From Sinonovacula constricta (lineage: Eukaryota > Mollusca > Bivalvia > Cardiida > Solecurtidae): DNA of 64,000 nucleotides. Both the position numbers and the translations under genes were made by a program. Each line of letters begins with the position of its first letter. Position 1 is the stretch's first letter. Of the stretch, positions 10,764-23,425 are shown piece by piece. The stretch is from contig CM017561.1 of assembly GCA_007844125.1 (NCBI GenBank), forward strand, positions 33,318,700 to 33,382,699. The letters are read 5' to 3'. The notes below the pieces were generated by a model. The model saw nothing but the letters and a program-made list of their open reading frames with translations, was not told the origin of the DNA and did not search any database.

Positions 10764-12794
10764 GTCAGGGCCAATATAATCCTCCCCACCCACCACAATC
10801 TCATTAAAATCATATCCTAATTTCCCTCATCTACTGTCCGTGATTAGGATCTGACTACATCGCATAAGAGGTCGTGTCAAAATGACCTTTGTGTAATTGA
10901 ATATGCATAGACAAGTGCCCGTATTTCGACCAATGCAATCGCTCCTTTCAAAACTACTATAGAATCCTTCCCGATACAGCAGTCAACACATACCACTTTT
11001 TAAACCGCTGAATCAGCCATCCTTTCTATTGGCATGCATTAATTTTTACACATTTTGTTCAATCAACAATTTATCTATCGGTATCTACCATAACATTTCA
11101 TAATTCCATTTTTAAGTAGAATACGAAAGGATTTTCAACGCAACCCACTGCGAAAACGCTTTCGTTATCCGCCATGACGATTGCAGCGAGCGAGTTGTGA
11201 ATGTATTTACCAGTGTAACTAAAATAAGGATTTCTAGTTCAAAACTTCTTTTTGTTGGATGGTTTATACATATTTGTAGAGGTTATATATGTCTCTTTTG
11301 AAATATGTAAAGTTAAGTTTAAGAATGTGTGTAGATTGCATGCAATCACGAGTTAAACGCGACCCTTTACCAACCCTTTACCATTATAATTTTATAGCGT
11401 GTAGAATGTTGCTCGCAGTATACCACAAGATTTTGTTGCCGAGAATTTCATTGGCTACTGAAAAGGTCAATTTGAGGTGAACCGTAATGGGAAGTCATCA
11501 GATCCTATTACGCGTAATACTGGAGCTGATTTTAATGAGATTGCACCCACCACCACCATTCGCATAATCTACAGCCTATTCTGTACATATTCAAAAAGCA
11601 ACCTTCAAGGTACTAACATAAATACACTGCTTTAGTCTTCCAACATAGTCAACAAGTTCCAATTTATTTAATGAAATATCAGGTTGCCTATCAGTTACAA
11701 TTCCACCAAGTTTTAAAAATGGCTTATTTTGAACAATGTTTTGAATATAACATCACACTTTACAATTCAATGCAAAGTCTTCAGGGCTACAACACACAAA
11801 TCAATACTGTAATGTTCTCCCAGTTTCTAAAAGATGCATTTACATAATTGTATTTAAGACATATGCACACATATGTACATGACATTTGTATCATATAAAT
11901 TGCATTTATGTCAGTTTTTAATATCACATAACAAGAATCAGACATACATTTAAAATACAAAGGTTGTACGTGGATCTGGCCAATTAAATTAAATAGCTCA
12001 ATATGAATCTCTCTCTTTCATTGTTTCTTTTCAATACATTAGTTTACATGTGCCACTTAACAACACATTGTACCAACAGACTGTATGATTGTATCAAGTT
12101 CTTTCGGGCTGACCGCCATCTTGCCGGAGCTTCTTTTTCACCATTTTACAACCGAGGCCAATGTCTCGAAGTAAATAAGCCGATATGTTCCTAATACACA
12201 ACTCCCTCATTTGTTAATAAAGCTAAAAACTAATGAGTTCTTAATTATTTGCCAACAGCTACATTCAAGAGACTGTCACTGATCCTGATTGGGCAGTTCC
12301 CGTACATAAAAAATAAACAAGAAAGTATGACACAATAAATTTTATTTTCTCCAATTAATGCCTTCTGCTACTACTTCAGATTCATTTTTCAGTTCTTTCT
12401 TGTTACAAATTTCAATTATACTTTTTAACCATGTTCTAGTATATCCAGTTTTCTTTTATAGATTCCTATATCAACATCACTTCACCAATATCAACTAACC
12501 AATTATGTCTCACATAGCAATGTATACAATAATAGGATCGAGAAGATATGAAATAATGAGCCACGGATGTTCACTTATTTCCCAATTTGCCAGACTATGT
12601 GGGTAATAAAATAATCAACTCTGATCCAAAGTGGACACTACTGTCCATTCCTGCAACATTTGTTTATACCAGTCATGCTGTGACAATAAAATAATCATTA
12701 GTGCTTGCCAGCTTGCTGCCAGCAGAACAAGGAACAATTTGTCAGCAGGAACAATAGAGAATATTTGGCAGACTATACAGTATAATTGTGACCA
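10764..12794. other. Intron-like DNA with two small CpG patches
   Basis: Mostly unique, AT-rich sequence. Two local CpG patches stand out. At 11135-11205 the minus strand reads CGTCATGGCGGATAACGAAAG. At 12105-12170 it reads CCGGCAAGATGGCGGTC, which resembles the YY1-type AANATGGCGG promoter motif. Each ATG opens only a short frame (about 25 and 18 codons). They may be minor promoters or old retro-insertions; I cannot tell which. Confidence 0.3.
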
Positions 12795-13103
12795 GACCTG
12801 GTAGTGCAATCGGTAGAGCACTGGCTCCAGGTATGGGAGGCCCTGAGTTCGATCCTTGGCTTCAGCATGCCAAAGTCGTTAAAAATGGTAGTGGTATAGC
12901 TCCCTTGCTAACGATCAAGCAAATATAAGCGTAGTTCCACGACTGGTTGACCTGGTATCAGGATAATGTGACTGAGTGTGGTATCATGCCAGGTGTTCAC
13001 GGCATGCTATACACAGTGAAGGCAGCAATTTATCTGCTTCAAGTGAACACAGTCTCCAGATAACTGAAATACTTGATGGAACAATAAACCCAATAAACAA
13101 ACA
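12795..13103 (+). mobile_element. tRNA-derived SINE, family 1
   Basis: Near full length: GACCTGGTAGTGCAATCGG, B box GAGTTCGATCC, TGGTAGTGGTATAGCTCCC, GTGTTCACGGCATGCTATAC, and the 3' end AAACCCAATAAACAAAC. A deletion in the tail shortens the usual GTTGGTGGGACG to TTGATGGAAC. Confidence 0.85.
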
Positions 13104-13999
13104 GTATACCTGTGCTTATTCTTTTTTATTACTTAACATCTTGGTCAAAAAGTTCACAGTAAACTCAGATAATTCTATATAAGAGTCAGCTGCCTAAGCC
13201 CCCTTTAATGAAGAACAATGAATTCCATCTTTTATCAAGCAGTTTAAATTGTCCAGTGGCAAAGAGTCATGTTACAGTTCAGAGAATGAACAACCTTGAT
13301 ATTGAAATTTTCTTTGAATGTACAATTACGGTCAGTAATCATATACAATAATCAGTATATACCCTTTTCAAAAATAATGTTTATGCTTTCAGACAAACAG
13401 GATTATTTAAAACAAGCTTGAATTTTTTAACACTTTTAAGGATGCCAGAATAAGTTTTTCTTCCTAGAAGTTTTTAAAAGAGTGTGATATACATACTGCA
13501 GATATATAAAAAAGCTGGTCTGAACTTCTTAAAATGAAAACTGATGAAGGAGCCAGTGCAGTTCGTCTTATGTAAGTAAAACGCTATGCGATGTTGCTCT
13601 TCCTTTTTCGCACTGCCCAAGAACAGTATAACCTGTTGATCCAGATGAGAAAATAGTCTGGTGCTTAAGACTGTAACAAATGAAGTATACAAAGTTTTTG
13701 AGCAGCTGTCATTATTCAATACATTTCTAGGTTAACTTTTTCCAGCCTGTTTTTGTAATTAAGACCTAGACTGTTTGGCACCAGTGAGAGAAAAAAAATA
13801 TTGTGCTAGAAAAAAGGTGGCAAAAATGTTTCTTAAAATAGTTCCATACGAGAACTGCATGTAGGGTTCTGAGAACAGTCTTTGTAATGGTGCTGTATTT
13901 AACCCTTAGCTTGCTATATTTTGTTAAAAGCCCATGCTAAGTTCCCAGGATTTTTTTGCTTCAATATTTTATATGTTACATATTTAGTTATTACACATA
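13104..13999. other. Unique intron-like sequence
   Basis: AT-rich DNA with no supported gene or repeat. The longest open frame (13474-13719 minus) has no splice borders or recognisable motif. Confidence 0.4.
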
Positions 14000-14662
14000 T
14001 AAAGATAGATTGAGCAGCAAATAGTGTAGATCCTGGTCAGACAACTTCCAACATGTATTTATATATATATATATATATATATATGTTACATGTTCGGGTT
14101 GATATACTTATGAACAGAGACTGAACAGCAAATAGTGTAGATCCTGGTCAGACAGCTCCCAGCAGGGATATATATATATATATGTTACATGTTCGGGTTG
14201 ATATACTTATAAACAGAGACTAAGCAGCAAATAGTGTAGATCCTGGTCAGACAGCTCCCAGCAGGGATATATATATATATGTTACATGTTCGGGTTGATA
14301 TACTTATAAACAGAGACTAAGCAGCAAATAGTGTAGATCCTGGTCAGACAGCTCCCAACAGGGATATACATATATGTTACATGTTCGGGTTGATATACTT
14401 ATAAACAGAGACTAAGCAGCAAATAGTGTAGATCCTGGTCAGACAGCTCCCAACAGGGATATACATATATGTTACATGTTCGGGTTGATATACTTATAAA
14501 CAGAGACTAAGCAGGAAATAGTGTAGATCCTGGTCAGACAGCTCCCAGCAGGGATATATATATATATATACGTTACATATTCGGGTTGATATACTTATGA
14601 ACAGAGACTGAGCAGCAAATAGTGTAGATCCTGGTCAGACAGCTCCCAGCCTTTATAAATCA
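14000..14662. repeat. Minisatellite, ~96 bp unit containing a hairpin arm and an (AT)n tract
   Basis: Seven copies of a unit holding AGCAGCAAATAGTGTAGATC, CTGGTCAGACAGCTCCCAGC, a variable (AT)n or TACATATAT tract, then GTTACATGTTCGGGTTGATA and TACTTATAAACAGAGACTAA. The first part is the left arm of the dispersed hairpin element. Unit length changes with the AT tract, which reaches about 26 bases at 14058-14083. Confidence 0.92.
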
Positions 14663-14757
14663 GTGACTACCAGGCTAACAATTAAGTGCAGAAGCACTTC
14701 ACTTCACAAAACCCAGGTATTTATATCTCTTCTACTTCTTTGTAATTAACTTGTTTT

Positions 14758-14890
14758 TCAACATAGATATTTCCAGCTAACATGCAGCGCACCAGTAGTT
14801 CTATCCAGACATATGTCTGAGGTCTTCGTCATCAATATGACCATAACTGTGTTGGTGCGACTTCTCAAAAAACAAAATGAAGAAACATCA
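14758..14890 (+). mobile_element. SINE family 3, 3' fragment
   Basis: TTTCCAGCTAACATGCAGCG then CACCAGTAGTTCTATCCAGA and CATATGTCTGAGGTCTTCG match the middle of family 3. It lacks the tRNA head and ends in an A-rich stretch. Confidence 0.6.
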
Positions 14891-15526
14891 ACCAAGAAGC
14901 TGTATTATGAAAAAATCTAATTTTATTTACAAGTGTTGAAACTCCATCCATTAGAGTCCAACCTATTATAAATAAATGTTGGTGCATGAATACAGTGCTT
15001 TCCAACACTTTCTGATGCATATACATGTGGTAACATGTATTTATAGCTGTGCTATAAATATATCAGTGCAGCAATTATTAACACCTTAGATGGTGTGCAT
15101 GCCTATTGAGGGCAATATTTCTTCCTGCAGCAGACTGTATGAGGGAATCTAAACACATGCATCCTCCCATTCTAGAACACAGAAAATGATCAATAAGGAA
15201 TGAGATGGTAACTTCTGCGCTTTCTCCCTGTCTACATTGCATGGTTCAATCATGAGGTGCTATTCTTCAGTTCTACCCAATGCTCTTTAATAAAAAAGAT
15301 TTAATCAGAACGCTGTCAATAAAATGAAGTAAAACAACACAAAAATGTTTGCCTCCTTGCCCTCCTAGTTGTATGATTTACAATTTCTTTTGGCTGTGTT
15401 TTTTGTTTGCTTCCTTTCAAAATGTTAGGATGTAAACAGCTTGCTCCCTAATGTAATATGATTGTGAAGATACTTTTGTCAGCATGTTCCTTTTATTCTG
15501 AGTATAGGATAGAGACTATTAACCCG
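14891..15526. other. Unique intron-like sequence
   Basis: No supported gene or repeat; low GC with scattered short open frames only. Confidence 0.4.
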
Positions 15527-15850
15527 TTTCTATAGAAAATGGAAGCCGCAACGTGCGCAGCCTTCTATTTTCTATGGAAATGTCTTAAAAGATTCTACTC
15601 GACTTAGAAATTCCCCCTCACTTCTACCTGTTCTACCAAAATGACATGTAATCTGCCCCATAAAACTGTCAATCAAACTGTCTATCATCTTGATGTTTTT
15701 AAACTTGTCGTCACAAGGGGAAGAGTCAAGCCAAAATGCGTGGTTTGTTGCACATGTGCAGTTGACATTAAAACCACTTAGTAAAATAGATCGTTCTATT
15801 TTGTTCATTGCAAAATAGAAAACAGAAAGCAAGTCTATTGAAATAAATTG
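15527..15850 (-). repeat. Dispersed repeat R (copy 1) with hairpin end
   Basis: 15575-15815 is similar, in reverse orientation, to 54080-54335. It ends in a small inverted repeat (AAATAGATCGTTCTATTTT). The left part holds CTATAGAAAATGGAAGCC paired with a TTCTATTTTCTATGG stretch. An open minus frame (15572-15871) matches an open frame in the other copy, but the two differ by roughly 13 replacement and 5 silent changes before a frameshift. That looks like no coding constraint. Confidence 0.6.
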
Positions 15851-16446
15851 CTGGGAAAATTGAATTTTCATAGCTTCTGATTGGCTATAAATGTAGGGTG
15901 ACTTCTGACGTATTGAAGATGTTTCTATCTGGAAATTTTCCCTTACTCCAACTGTGGCTATTCTGGAAGCTGTCCATGAATCAGACTATGATAATTTTCA
16001 GTCTGCTAAGGAGGAATTAATTTGGCTTTATGTCAACAGTGAAGCTCCAGACTATCTAGCTCTCTGCTTGGAGCGTCTGATCAAGATCTCCACTACTTTC
16101 TGCTGCGTCACTCTCAATTTGTCTTTAACCAATGGAAGAAGGTGGCAAAATAATTCAGAAGTTAGTATGGGTTGTAATCAACTGTAGCAGGCTAGGGGTG
16201 AGAATACATCAATCATGTCTTTGATTCCAAATTGCAGGTGGTGTCTTACAAACAGGACAAAACATTGATATTTAAAGATGTGCCATGCCTTCCTAAACTT
16301 CATTTTAAAGAGATTTAAAATTAGAGTTCCTTTTTATAATCTTTTTTTTTTTCCTGTGGCATTTTGGGAAACGTTTCTCACTGAATTTCCAACAACCTTG
16401 GCCAATTCCATAGTGCTATAAAACAATAAGGTAGAACCCTGATCAC
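15851..16446. other. Intron-like stretch with a misleading open frame
   Basis: An open plus-strand frame of about 85 codons (15909-16184) looks protein-like, but its 3' half (GAGCGTCTGATCAAGATCTC then CACTACTTTCTGCTG) is a diverged right arm of the hairpin element. There are no good splice borders, so I do not call a gene. Confidence 0.45.
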
Positions 16447-16740
16447 AACTACTATCATCATGAGCATCATTGGTGTCATCATCATCATCATGCTCATGCT
16501 AATCATCATCATCATCATCATCATGCTCATCATTGGCATCATCATCATCATCATCATGCTCAGCATTTACATCATCATCATCATCATCATCATCATCATT
16601 GGCATCATCATCATCATCATGCTCAGCATTTACATCATCATCTTCATCATCATCATGCTCAGCATTTACATCATCATCATCATCCTCATCATGCTCATCA
16701 TCATCATCATCATCATCATTGGCTTAATCAACATCATGCT
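16447..16740. repeat. (ATC)n / (CAT)n microsatellite with internal higher-order units
   Basis: Trinucleotide repeat with interruptions. Some runs are separated by ATGCTCAGCATTTACATC, which recurs three times, so there is a second, longer period of about 50-60 bp. Open frames on both strands are artefacts of the period of three. Confidence 0.95.
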
Positions 16741-18715
16741 TATCAAACATATTTTTTTATTTCTTTAAGGAACTTTGCAATGACTTTGAATATCATTCTG
16801 GATCAAATGTGTTTGTTTTCTTAAAACGTTTTTAAAAGCAACTTGGTTACACAGGGCCAGATTAAAAAAACAATTGACTTGTTAGTAACGCAATAATTTA
16901 AATAATTGTTAAATGAAGATATTGTGGTCCTATTTATCATGTACATCAACTAAAGTGACCAGGCAATAAAGCTGCTTTTATCATAAACAACATTTTAAAT
17001 TATCATAAAATTATTCTTCACATTCATGAACGAACACAATTTGTATTCATCATCCAGATTTTGTTCAATATTTAAGCATGTATTTATAGGCCTGAGGCAA
17101 ATGTTCAATCAGTTTACCATTAAGTTTAATGAGTATAAATTATTAAACAAACTCCACGAAACAAGGATATTTTCATTCACTGTATAAGCTTAATAACAAA
17201 CGTAACAACAAATTACTCAATTGCTTCTTATAAATTAAACAGTGTAGATCAAGAACTGCCTGATCTCAAAGCAGCAAAACAGAAGTTTTGCAATGCAAAA
17301 CCAAACACACAAAAACAGCAGTTAAATGCAAAACAGATCAACAATAAACAGTTAAACACAAACAATGCAAACCTTTGAGGATCCTCTGCCATGAACAGAC
17401 CCATCAGATGACTGAGACAGTGTGACATTTACCCAGGCCTATATGTGAGAATGCCCCATGTACCACCACCCTATGCACATAGTTGTAGGGATGTACCAAT
17501 GTTCAATGGTGACATTTAGCAGGTGAGGAAAGACAAAACTCTTTTTCTGGTTACATTTTAAACAAACCCATATCTATTCCTAATAACCCTTATCAGGTAA
17601 AATTTTGAACAACCTGTAGTTATTACTAGTTATTTGCCTATTACTAAGACCTGTATTTACCATCTATTCTTAAGCCTAAGAAACCACTAATTAAGCCAAA
17701 GTCACAATTTTCATGTCAACAAAAATAAGCTTATTTATGAAGTTTCAATGTGATTTTAAGCTGAAAGTAGCAAAGTTAAAGTGTCATGCAAAAATACGGA
17801 TATGTAGCTAAATACTTGATGAAAATATTGTAGATGTTAATCCATGATTTGTGTAATTTTTACTTAAGACTGGTTGGCAAAAACTGGCCTAAATGCAAAT
17901 AAGTGATCAGACATTGCTAAAGTCTAAGGTGGACCTGACTGATCTGGATCTACACTTGTTGCCCCAGTTTGTCTGGTTAAGAGTTTAAGATGTAGGAGAT
18001 GTACAAGACAAAATGTAGTTGGTAAAATGTTGCAAACTTATGCTTTGCGTACCTTCAGTGTTGATTTTTGTAATTATCTATAGTCAATTGCCAAAAAAAA
18101 TCTATTCTTTTATATTAATCAATTCAATGCTCTTAATAGCCCATTTCTTGGGTTGAACCAGAACATAGACAGTAACTATCTTACAAGTGAGTAGTAATTT
18201 GAGTAAACAGTCTTGCTCATGGACTTATATCTTGTAAATAGTCTGGGGTCCAATCAAAGAATGTGGTTATGAACTTAAGTAAAACAACGTATGTGAATAT
18301 ATGAAAGACCTAAATATGATTTCTAACATATAAATCAACTAAATTATCAATTTAAATTTAATTGATTTATTTAAATCGCATATAATTGGCAAGTAAATTG
18401 GAATCTTAAATATGAATCTTATTAATAAATCACAGCACTGATCAGTCAAATAAATCTTTGCAAATTAATGAAAACACACAAACATTCAATAATATATAAT
18501 CAAATGAATTACCAGAAACAACATATATGACTAAGACAATAATAAAATGCAACTAGATAATGAATAGAAAAATGCACATTGTTTAAATCTCATTCACAAG
18601 ACTTTTTTTTTTACTAACAATATAAATAACTACCATTAGCATCTTAAAATTTGCAGATTTTCTCAAACAATAACATTGATTACATCTCCCAGACACATAA
18701 CTAGGGTGTATATAG
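16741..18715. other. AT-rich intron-like DNA with one hairpin-element copy
   Basis: Very AT-rich, especially 18280-18640. A hairpin-element copy lies at 17878-17995 (AAATGCAAATAAGTGATCAG and GACTGATCTGGATCTACACT, ending TGGTTAAGAGTTTAAG), with a fragment at 17240-17285. No gene seen. Confidence 0.45.
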
Positions 18716-18830
18716 TTACACTTACCGGACGCTAATTTCCAGTACAGCTACACTCGATGTTAACAGAATCTCCAGTGTTTCACACAAAATAAATCCTGGC
18801 AGACAAGACTTGACTAGACGGCTTCACATT
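18716..18830 (-). other. Candidate 5' leader exon A of the GRDP-like gene
   Basis: The minus strand carries a strong splice donor, GCGTCCG|GTAAGTGTAA, with the exon end at 18726. The sequence upstream of it has no long open frame, as expected of untranslated leader. An internal acceptor is possible (TTGTCTGCCAG, about 18800). It lies 12.5 kb upstream of the acceptor at 6245 on the same strand. Linking the two is an inference. A second donor with the same CGTCCG|GTAAGTG core lies at 60715. Confidence 0.35.
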
Positions 18831-20119
18831 ACTCTTCACCTCAAACCCTTTTACTTCAAAAACAGAGTAACTACTGAAGAAAAGATAAAAAATAACTCTC
18901 TTAAAAGTTCTTTTGCTATTAACCAATGCTAAAGCTATCTAAAACCTAGAGCAAATGTTTAAAAGTGACTGCAACTAATATAGTTACAAGTGCCTGCATA
19001 TAATGTAAGCCCTTTTAGCACTTCTGAACACACTCTATTAAAATTCAATCCTAAACTCTGGAAATGTTTGTCAATGTCTTAGAATCCACGAAAATTTAAA
19101 GCACTACAAAATGCCTCAGCATCACTGCTTTGCCTCTACAAGCACTCCTTACTAATATCCCAGTCCTAAACACAGCAGTACCACCACAGTTGTGTGAACC
19201 AGGAAAACTGAACCCCCAGGTTTTCTGACAACTCAACTTTTCCTGTGATTGCTGCTGAGGCAGACAGACAGCACTCCACTAAATGTGAGTGCACCAGATT
19301 TAGGAGGGAACAGAGTTTCTTGGCATGCTTCTTTTCTCTCCTTAAGAGCATGTATTCCTAGTACTTAGCTGAGTCAGCTTTATTAAACAGTGTAAATGAG
19401 TACAAAAAATTATTTGCTTCATTAAGAAATATGGGATTGATAATAATAAGATTCACTTTTCATTATAGCAGTTCTGCGGATGATTTTTTCCTCAAAACCC
19501 TGCAATACTTTAAACTAGCTTTTCCTTTTGATAACATAAAAAAATATTGCAGAACTTGGAGAGATATTACTTAATAAGAGTAATCTTAGCTGGTAGGACA
19601 TGATAAAAAACATTGCCTACATGTCCAGTTCAGGGTTTCTGTACCCCTAAGACAGACAGAATGGCAAAGGAATGCAATAGACCTTGAGCACATCAAATGT
19701 ACATCAATTTTGTGGAACTGTGGCACACAGGCCATTGTTTCCAGGACAGTTGGACCACCTGTCTGACCCAGACGCCCAGACATTATTGCTCAGGGGAGGG
19801 AAGCATACAACAATGTGAGAGAAAATATCAATACAGAGACAGAAACATGAGTTAGGTTTTAAGTTGTTATTTAGATGAAAGTGTGTGTTTTTTTTCTTTC
19901 AAATTTATCATTATTTATCACCCAGAATTACATGGCAACGTGTACTTGATAGAGTCAAACTTGAGCTAGCAGTCATGAGTGGTCGTCATGATGTAAACAG
20001 TCACTGCAGGACCTCTCCAAAAATTTGCTTAACTTAATAGTCATCTGATCAACACTTTAGTGTCTTCTGCAGATTGCGATCAGCTTAACTGGGTAAATCT
20101 TCTTTTTTATAAGTCCTAA
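18831..20119. other. Unique intron-like sequence
   Basis: No supported gene or repeat. Open frames at 19166-19351 and 19586-19783 (both minus) have no recognisable motif or splice context. Confidence 0.4.
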
Positions 20120-20367
20120 TTAGTGGTCAATAACAAGGTCCCAATCATCAAAGGCTGTCACCACCTCAACATGTGACCCTTTAGTCCCTGCTCCCCACAC
20201 CCTAGTCACTATCACATTTAACTGTTCTGATCCACCAATCATAATAGTTTCCTCGCTATCAACCATTATTGGCAAATACCGATAGTCTGTGTGCAAAATA
20301 AATGTCTCAGCCAAAAAACTTTCATCAAATGCAGCGAAATATGACATGTCCAAATGAATACCTTAAG
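20120..20367 (-). CDS. Unrecognised open frame, possible terminal exon
   Basis: On the minus strand 77 codons run open to a TAA, with a balanced, protein-like composition (VDSEETIMIGG, TRVWGAGTKGSHVEV, AFDDWDLVIDH). An acceptor-like CACATCACCTTAAG precedes the frame and lies just after an in-frame stop. I recognise no family. It lies upstream of the GRDP-like exon on the same strand, so it would have to be the end of another gene, or chance. Codon choice does not separate it clearly from the surroundings by eye. Confidence 0.25.
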
Positions 20368-20904
20368 GTGATGTGTAGAACAACAATTTGGCAAAGACTT
20401 TCAAACATTCGACATAAATTTGATGTGAAACGTTTAAAATTGTATGCTTTGTATTGTGACCTTACAATTAATTTATTGGCAATAGTTTGTTTGATTTACT
20501 AGACAAATATCTTATCTTAATTGTACACTAAGATTACCAAAACACTATGCTGCAGCAATAAATATATACTACAACAACATTCTGATAGGTAGCAGTTTAT
20601 CTACTGCTTAACAATACTTATTTCTAAATACACACATAGAAAAACGTAAAAATGCCAAGATTTTGTCTTAAGGTTGTCCCTTGGGTGGCAGCATAGTACA
20701 CATTTGGCTGTAATTTAAGCAAAACTACTGATATTTTGCAGGCTAGCAAACATTTCAATTTGTAGCCCATGTACAAAAATATTATTTCCACTTATAATAA
20801 TTTGAAAGTTATCCACTTATAAAAATTTGAAAGTTCCTAGGTAATACCAAGTTATAGTCTTCTTACAAGCGATTGCACGTTCAGCAGACTTAACAGTTAC
20901 CACC
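20368..20904. other. Unique intron-like sequence
   Basis: No gene seen. A short direct duplication (CCACTTATAATAATTTGAAA and CCACTTATAAAAATTTGAAA) lies at 20788-20835. Confidence 0.4.
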
Positions 20905-21128
20905 TGGTCATTAGGTATATTCATCAATCCCATAAAATAGCAGCCGACACATGGCGCTGTGAAGTCACATTACTGACCCCTCGCAGGTACCAATTTATAC
21001 ACTTGGATGACTGGAACAATGCGAGGTAAATTTCTTGCTCAAGAAAATTAGCGGCGACCTGACCGGGGTTTGAATCAGGAACACCATGATCAGAGTCGTG
21101 CGTCCTACCACAGGACAATTCCGCTCCT
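20905..21128 (-). mobile_element. tRNA-derived SINE, family 4
   Basis: Read on the minus strand: head GGAGCGGAATTGTCCTGTGG with TAGGACGCACGACTC, B box GATTCAAACCCC, then a conserved-looking block TTGAGCAAGAAATTTACCTC with ATTGTTCCAG and GTGTATAAATTGGTACC, and a 3' part CATGTGTCGGCTGCTATTTT. The block resembles the shared central domains of older SINE superfamilies; I do not assign which one. A second copy lies at 56.5 kb. Confidence 0.7.
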
Positions 21129-22927
21129 CAAAGTTCATAATTTTTATAACTTTACATAACATTTATACTATATGCTAATTCATAATATTTCAGTCAGATT
21201 AAAAACTGCAGATACTTTGCCAGTAAAATTTACCATCATACATGTATGCATCTAAGCTTAATCTAAATCGTAATTAATTTCAATAAAACAACATTAAATG
21301 TACATCTTTTACAAAGTCTATCAAAGCTTGGACTTTAGCCTGGATTATGTGCATCACTAGAAAGGGCAAGAGTCAAGAGCTCTACTGTTGAAAAATGATG
21401 AACGCCATTATGATGAAATATTTTCCTTGTGGTCACAAAACTTTCCCATTAAAGAAGCTAAAACTATAGCTTCAATGTAACCTACAGCTAAGTGGACCTT
21501 GAACCAAAACATACAGTAACATAACAAAAGTACAGTCTCAGTTCTAGCCTACTGCATTTGTTGGACCTTATCTTGCTATTTTATGTTAAAGGTGGTATCA
21601 GACAGTTTGCCTATATCAAATACATGAAACACTACCTTAACGTTGTTCTGGGCAAATTTTACATAATTATTGCATAAACTTAGGCTTTAGTTTAAAAGAG
21701 CTCTATTTTGCATGTGACTTCAATTGGTAGACAGTATAAGTCGCAAAACCATCTAAATGCTAATTTTTTTTCACATCTATAAATAAACATAAAGGGAATT
21801 GTGGCTAAAAATAGATATCGCGTCAGATCTGATTACCCAGATGATGTTAAAATGTGTTCTCAAAAGAATGTGCTTATGGGGTTTTCTTATATTTTATATA
21901 CATAAGAAGATAAGATATTTGATGTTCTTTATCTGCAAGATGTCACTACTTTCCCCAACGCCTACAGATGCGAAAAGATCATTGGTCTTTCCCCCTATTA
22001 TAATATGGTTATAAAATGTGGAAATCCCGCAGTAACTTAATCACTGACTAAGAATGTATTTTAAGCTTTAAGCTTATTGTCAAAACCAAAAAATAAATGG
22101 ACAATCACAAGTTTTTTTAAGCGAAAACCAGACTTAACATCTACAACCAAAAGCAATTCAAAGCCAGATATGGTAGATAAACATCTGACATCTATTATAA
22201 AAAGCAATGTGTCTGTATTTCCTTAGCTACACAAATTTTTGCCCCGTTCCAACGATTACTGGCAAAACCTTGGTCATACACAATGATGTCATTATTTCCA
22301 AATGGTATTATTGAACATATGATTTTGACATTCAGCAGTGATGAGAATTGAAAACCATGGTGAATGCATGTAATGTGCTGAAAATCACCCCAATCAGTTG
22401 TACAAACATGTAAGTGACACTTCCCAGGATCGAAATGAGTTCAGAGTTATTTTGAGAGTAGTGTTCCTGGCAGAGGATTACCCACTTTCTACTGCCTGCT
22501 TCTACTGAGAGGCTTTTCAACCATAAAAATGACTGGAAAGTCAAACTGGCAATGCAACTTTGGAACATAGGTCCTGGGCATGCTATTTAGGGTAAAAATA
22601 GCAGGACCACAAAGACACAAAACTGGTAAGGAGAGAGGGATAGGAGGCCTAATAGAGCTCCATATGGAAATAGACAGTGATTTGAGAGTTGTACATGGGA
22701 GGAAGGGAGGGGGGTTTCCTTGCAAGAACATTTCTTTTAGCATTTTTATATAATATAATATGTATATATATAAATATTTATAGGATGTAAAATAATAAAC
22801 CAATTTATAGCAAGGAACTGGCTGATCTGGATCTTCATCTTGTGCCGAAACCATATAAGTATGTGGTGGGCAGACTAAGGTTTAATAACTGATTCCCAAT
22901 TCTCATTTATGGTATAACAACTCATTG
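21129..22927. other. Intron-like DNA with a MITE end and a hairpin fragment
   Basis: 21588-21700 matches the end of the TTAA-flanked MITE family (TTAAAGGTGGTATCAGACAG). 22800-22870 holds a hairpin arm (GGCTGATCTGGATCTTCATC). The open frame 22489-22854 (minus) begins in that repeat arm and has no recognisable motif. No supported gene. Confidence 0.45.
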
Positions 22928-23181
22928 TTTGTTTATTGGGTTTATCATCCCACCAACAGTATTTCAGTTATCTGGAGACTGTGTCCGTTTGAAGCAGATA
23001 TAGTGTTGCCTTTACTGTGTAAAGCATGCCATGAACACCTGGCATGATACCACACCCAGTCACATTATCCTGACACCAGGCAACCAGTTGTGGAACTACC
23101 CTTATATTTGCTTGAGCGTAAACAAGGGTGCTAGAACACTACCATTTTTAATGTCGCGGCCCAGGATTGCTGCTAGGTCCA
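22928..23181 (-). mobile_element. tRNA-derived SINE, family 1, head deleted
   Basis: On the minus strand it keeps the body and tail (GTTTATTGGGTTTATCATCC on the plus strand is the complement of the 3' end), but most of the tRNA head is missing: GGACCTAGCA joins directly to the region after the B box. Confidence 0.8.
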
Positions 23182-23259
23182 GTACCACTAAATGTATAGG
23201 TGAGAAGAAAATGATAAAGACTTAAAAGCAAACTGTGTTACTCCTGATCAAACAATTCT

Positions 23260-23425
23260 TGATCCAATCTACTTGCTACAGCCTGCTGGATTTTTTCAAG
23301 CTCTTATGTTAAGCAGGAATTGATTCATCTTAAATAAAAAGTTGGAAGCCATTTGATCAGGATCTGAATTATTTGCTGCTTAGTCTGTAGAAGAGCAGCA
23401 GTCCATAGAAATATGTCTTGTTACC
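23260..23425. repeat. Hairpin element, near-complete copy
   Basis: TGTTAAGCAGGAATTGATTC, then GAAGCCATTTGATCAGGATC, TGAATTATTTGCTGCTTAGT and CTGTAG...ATATGTCTTGTTACC. This copy keeps the right arm and the 3' outer sequence best. Confidence 0.6.

Noticed and set aside
15909..16184. Protein-like plus-strand frame of about 85 codons
   Set aside because: Its 3' half is a diverged hairpin-element arm and there are no good splice borders.
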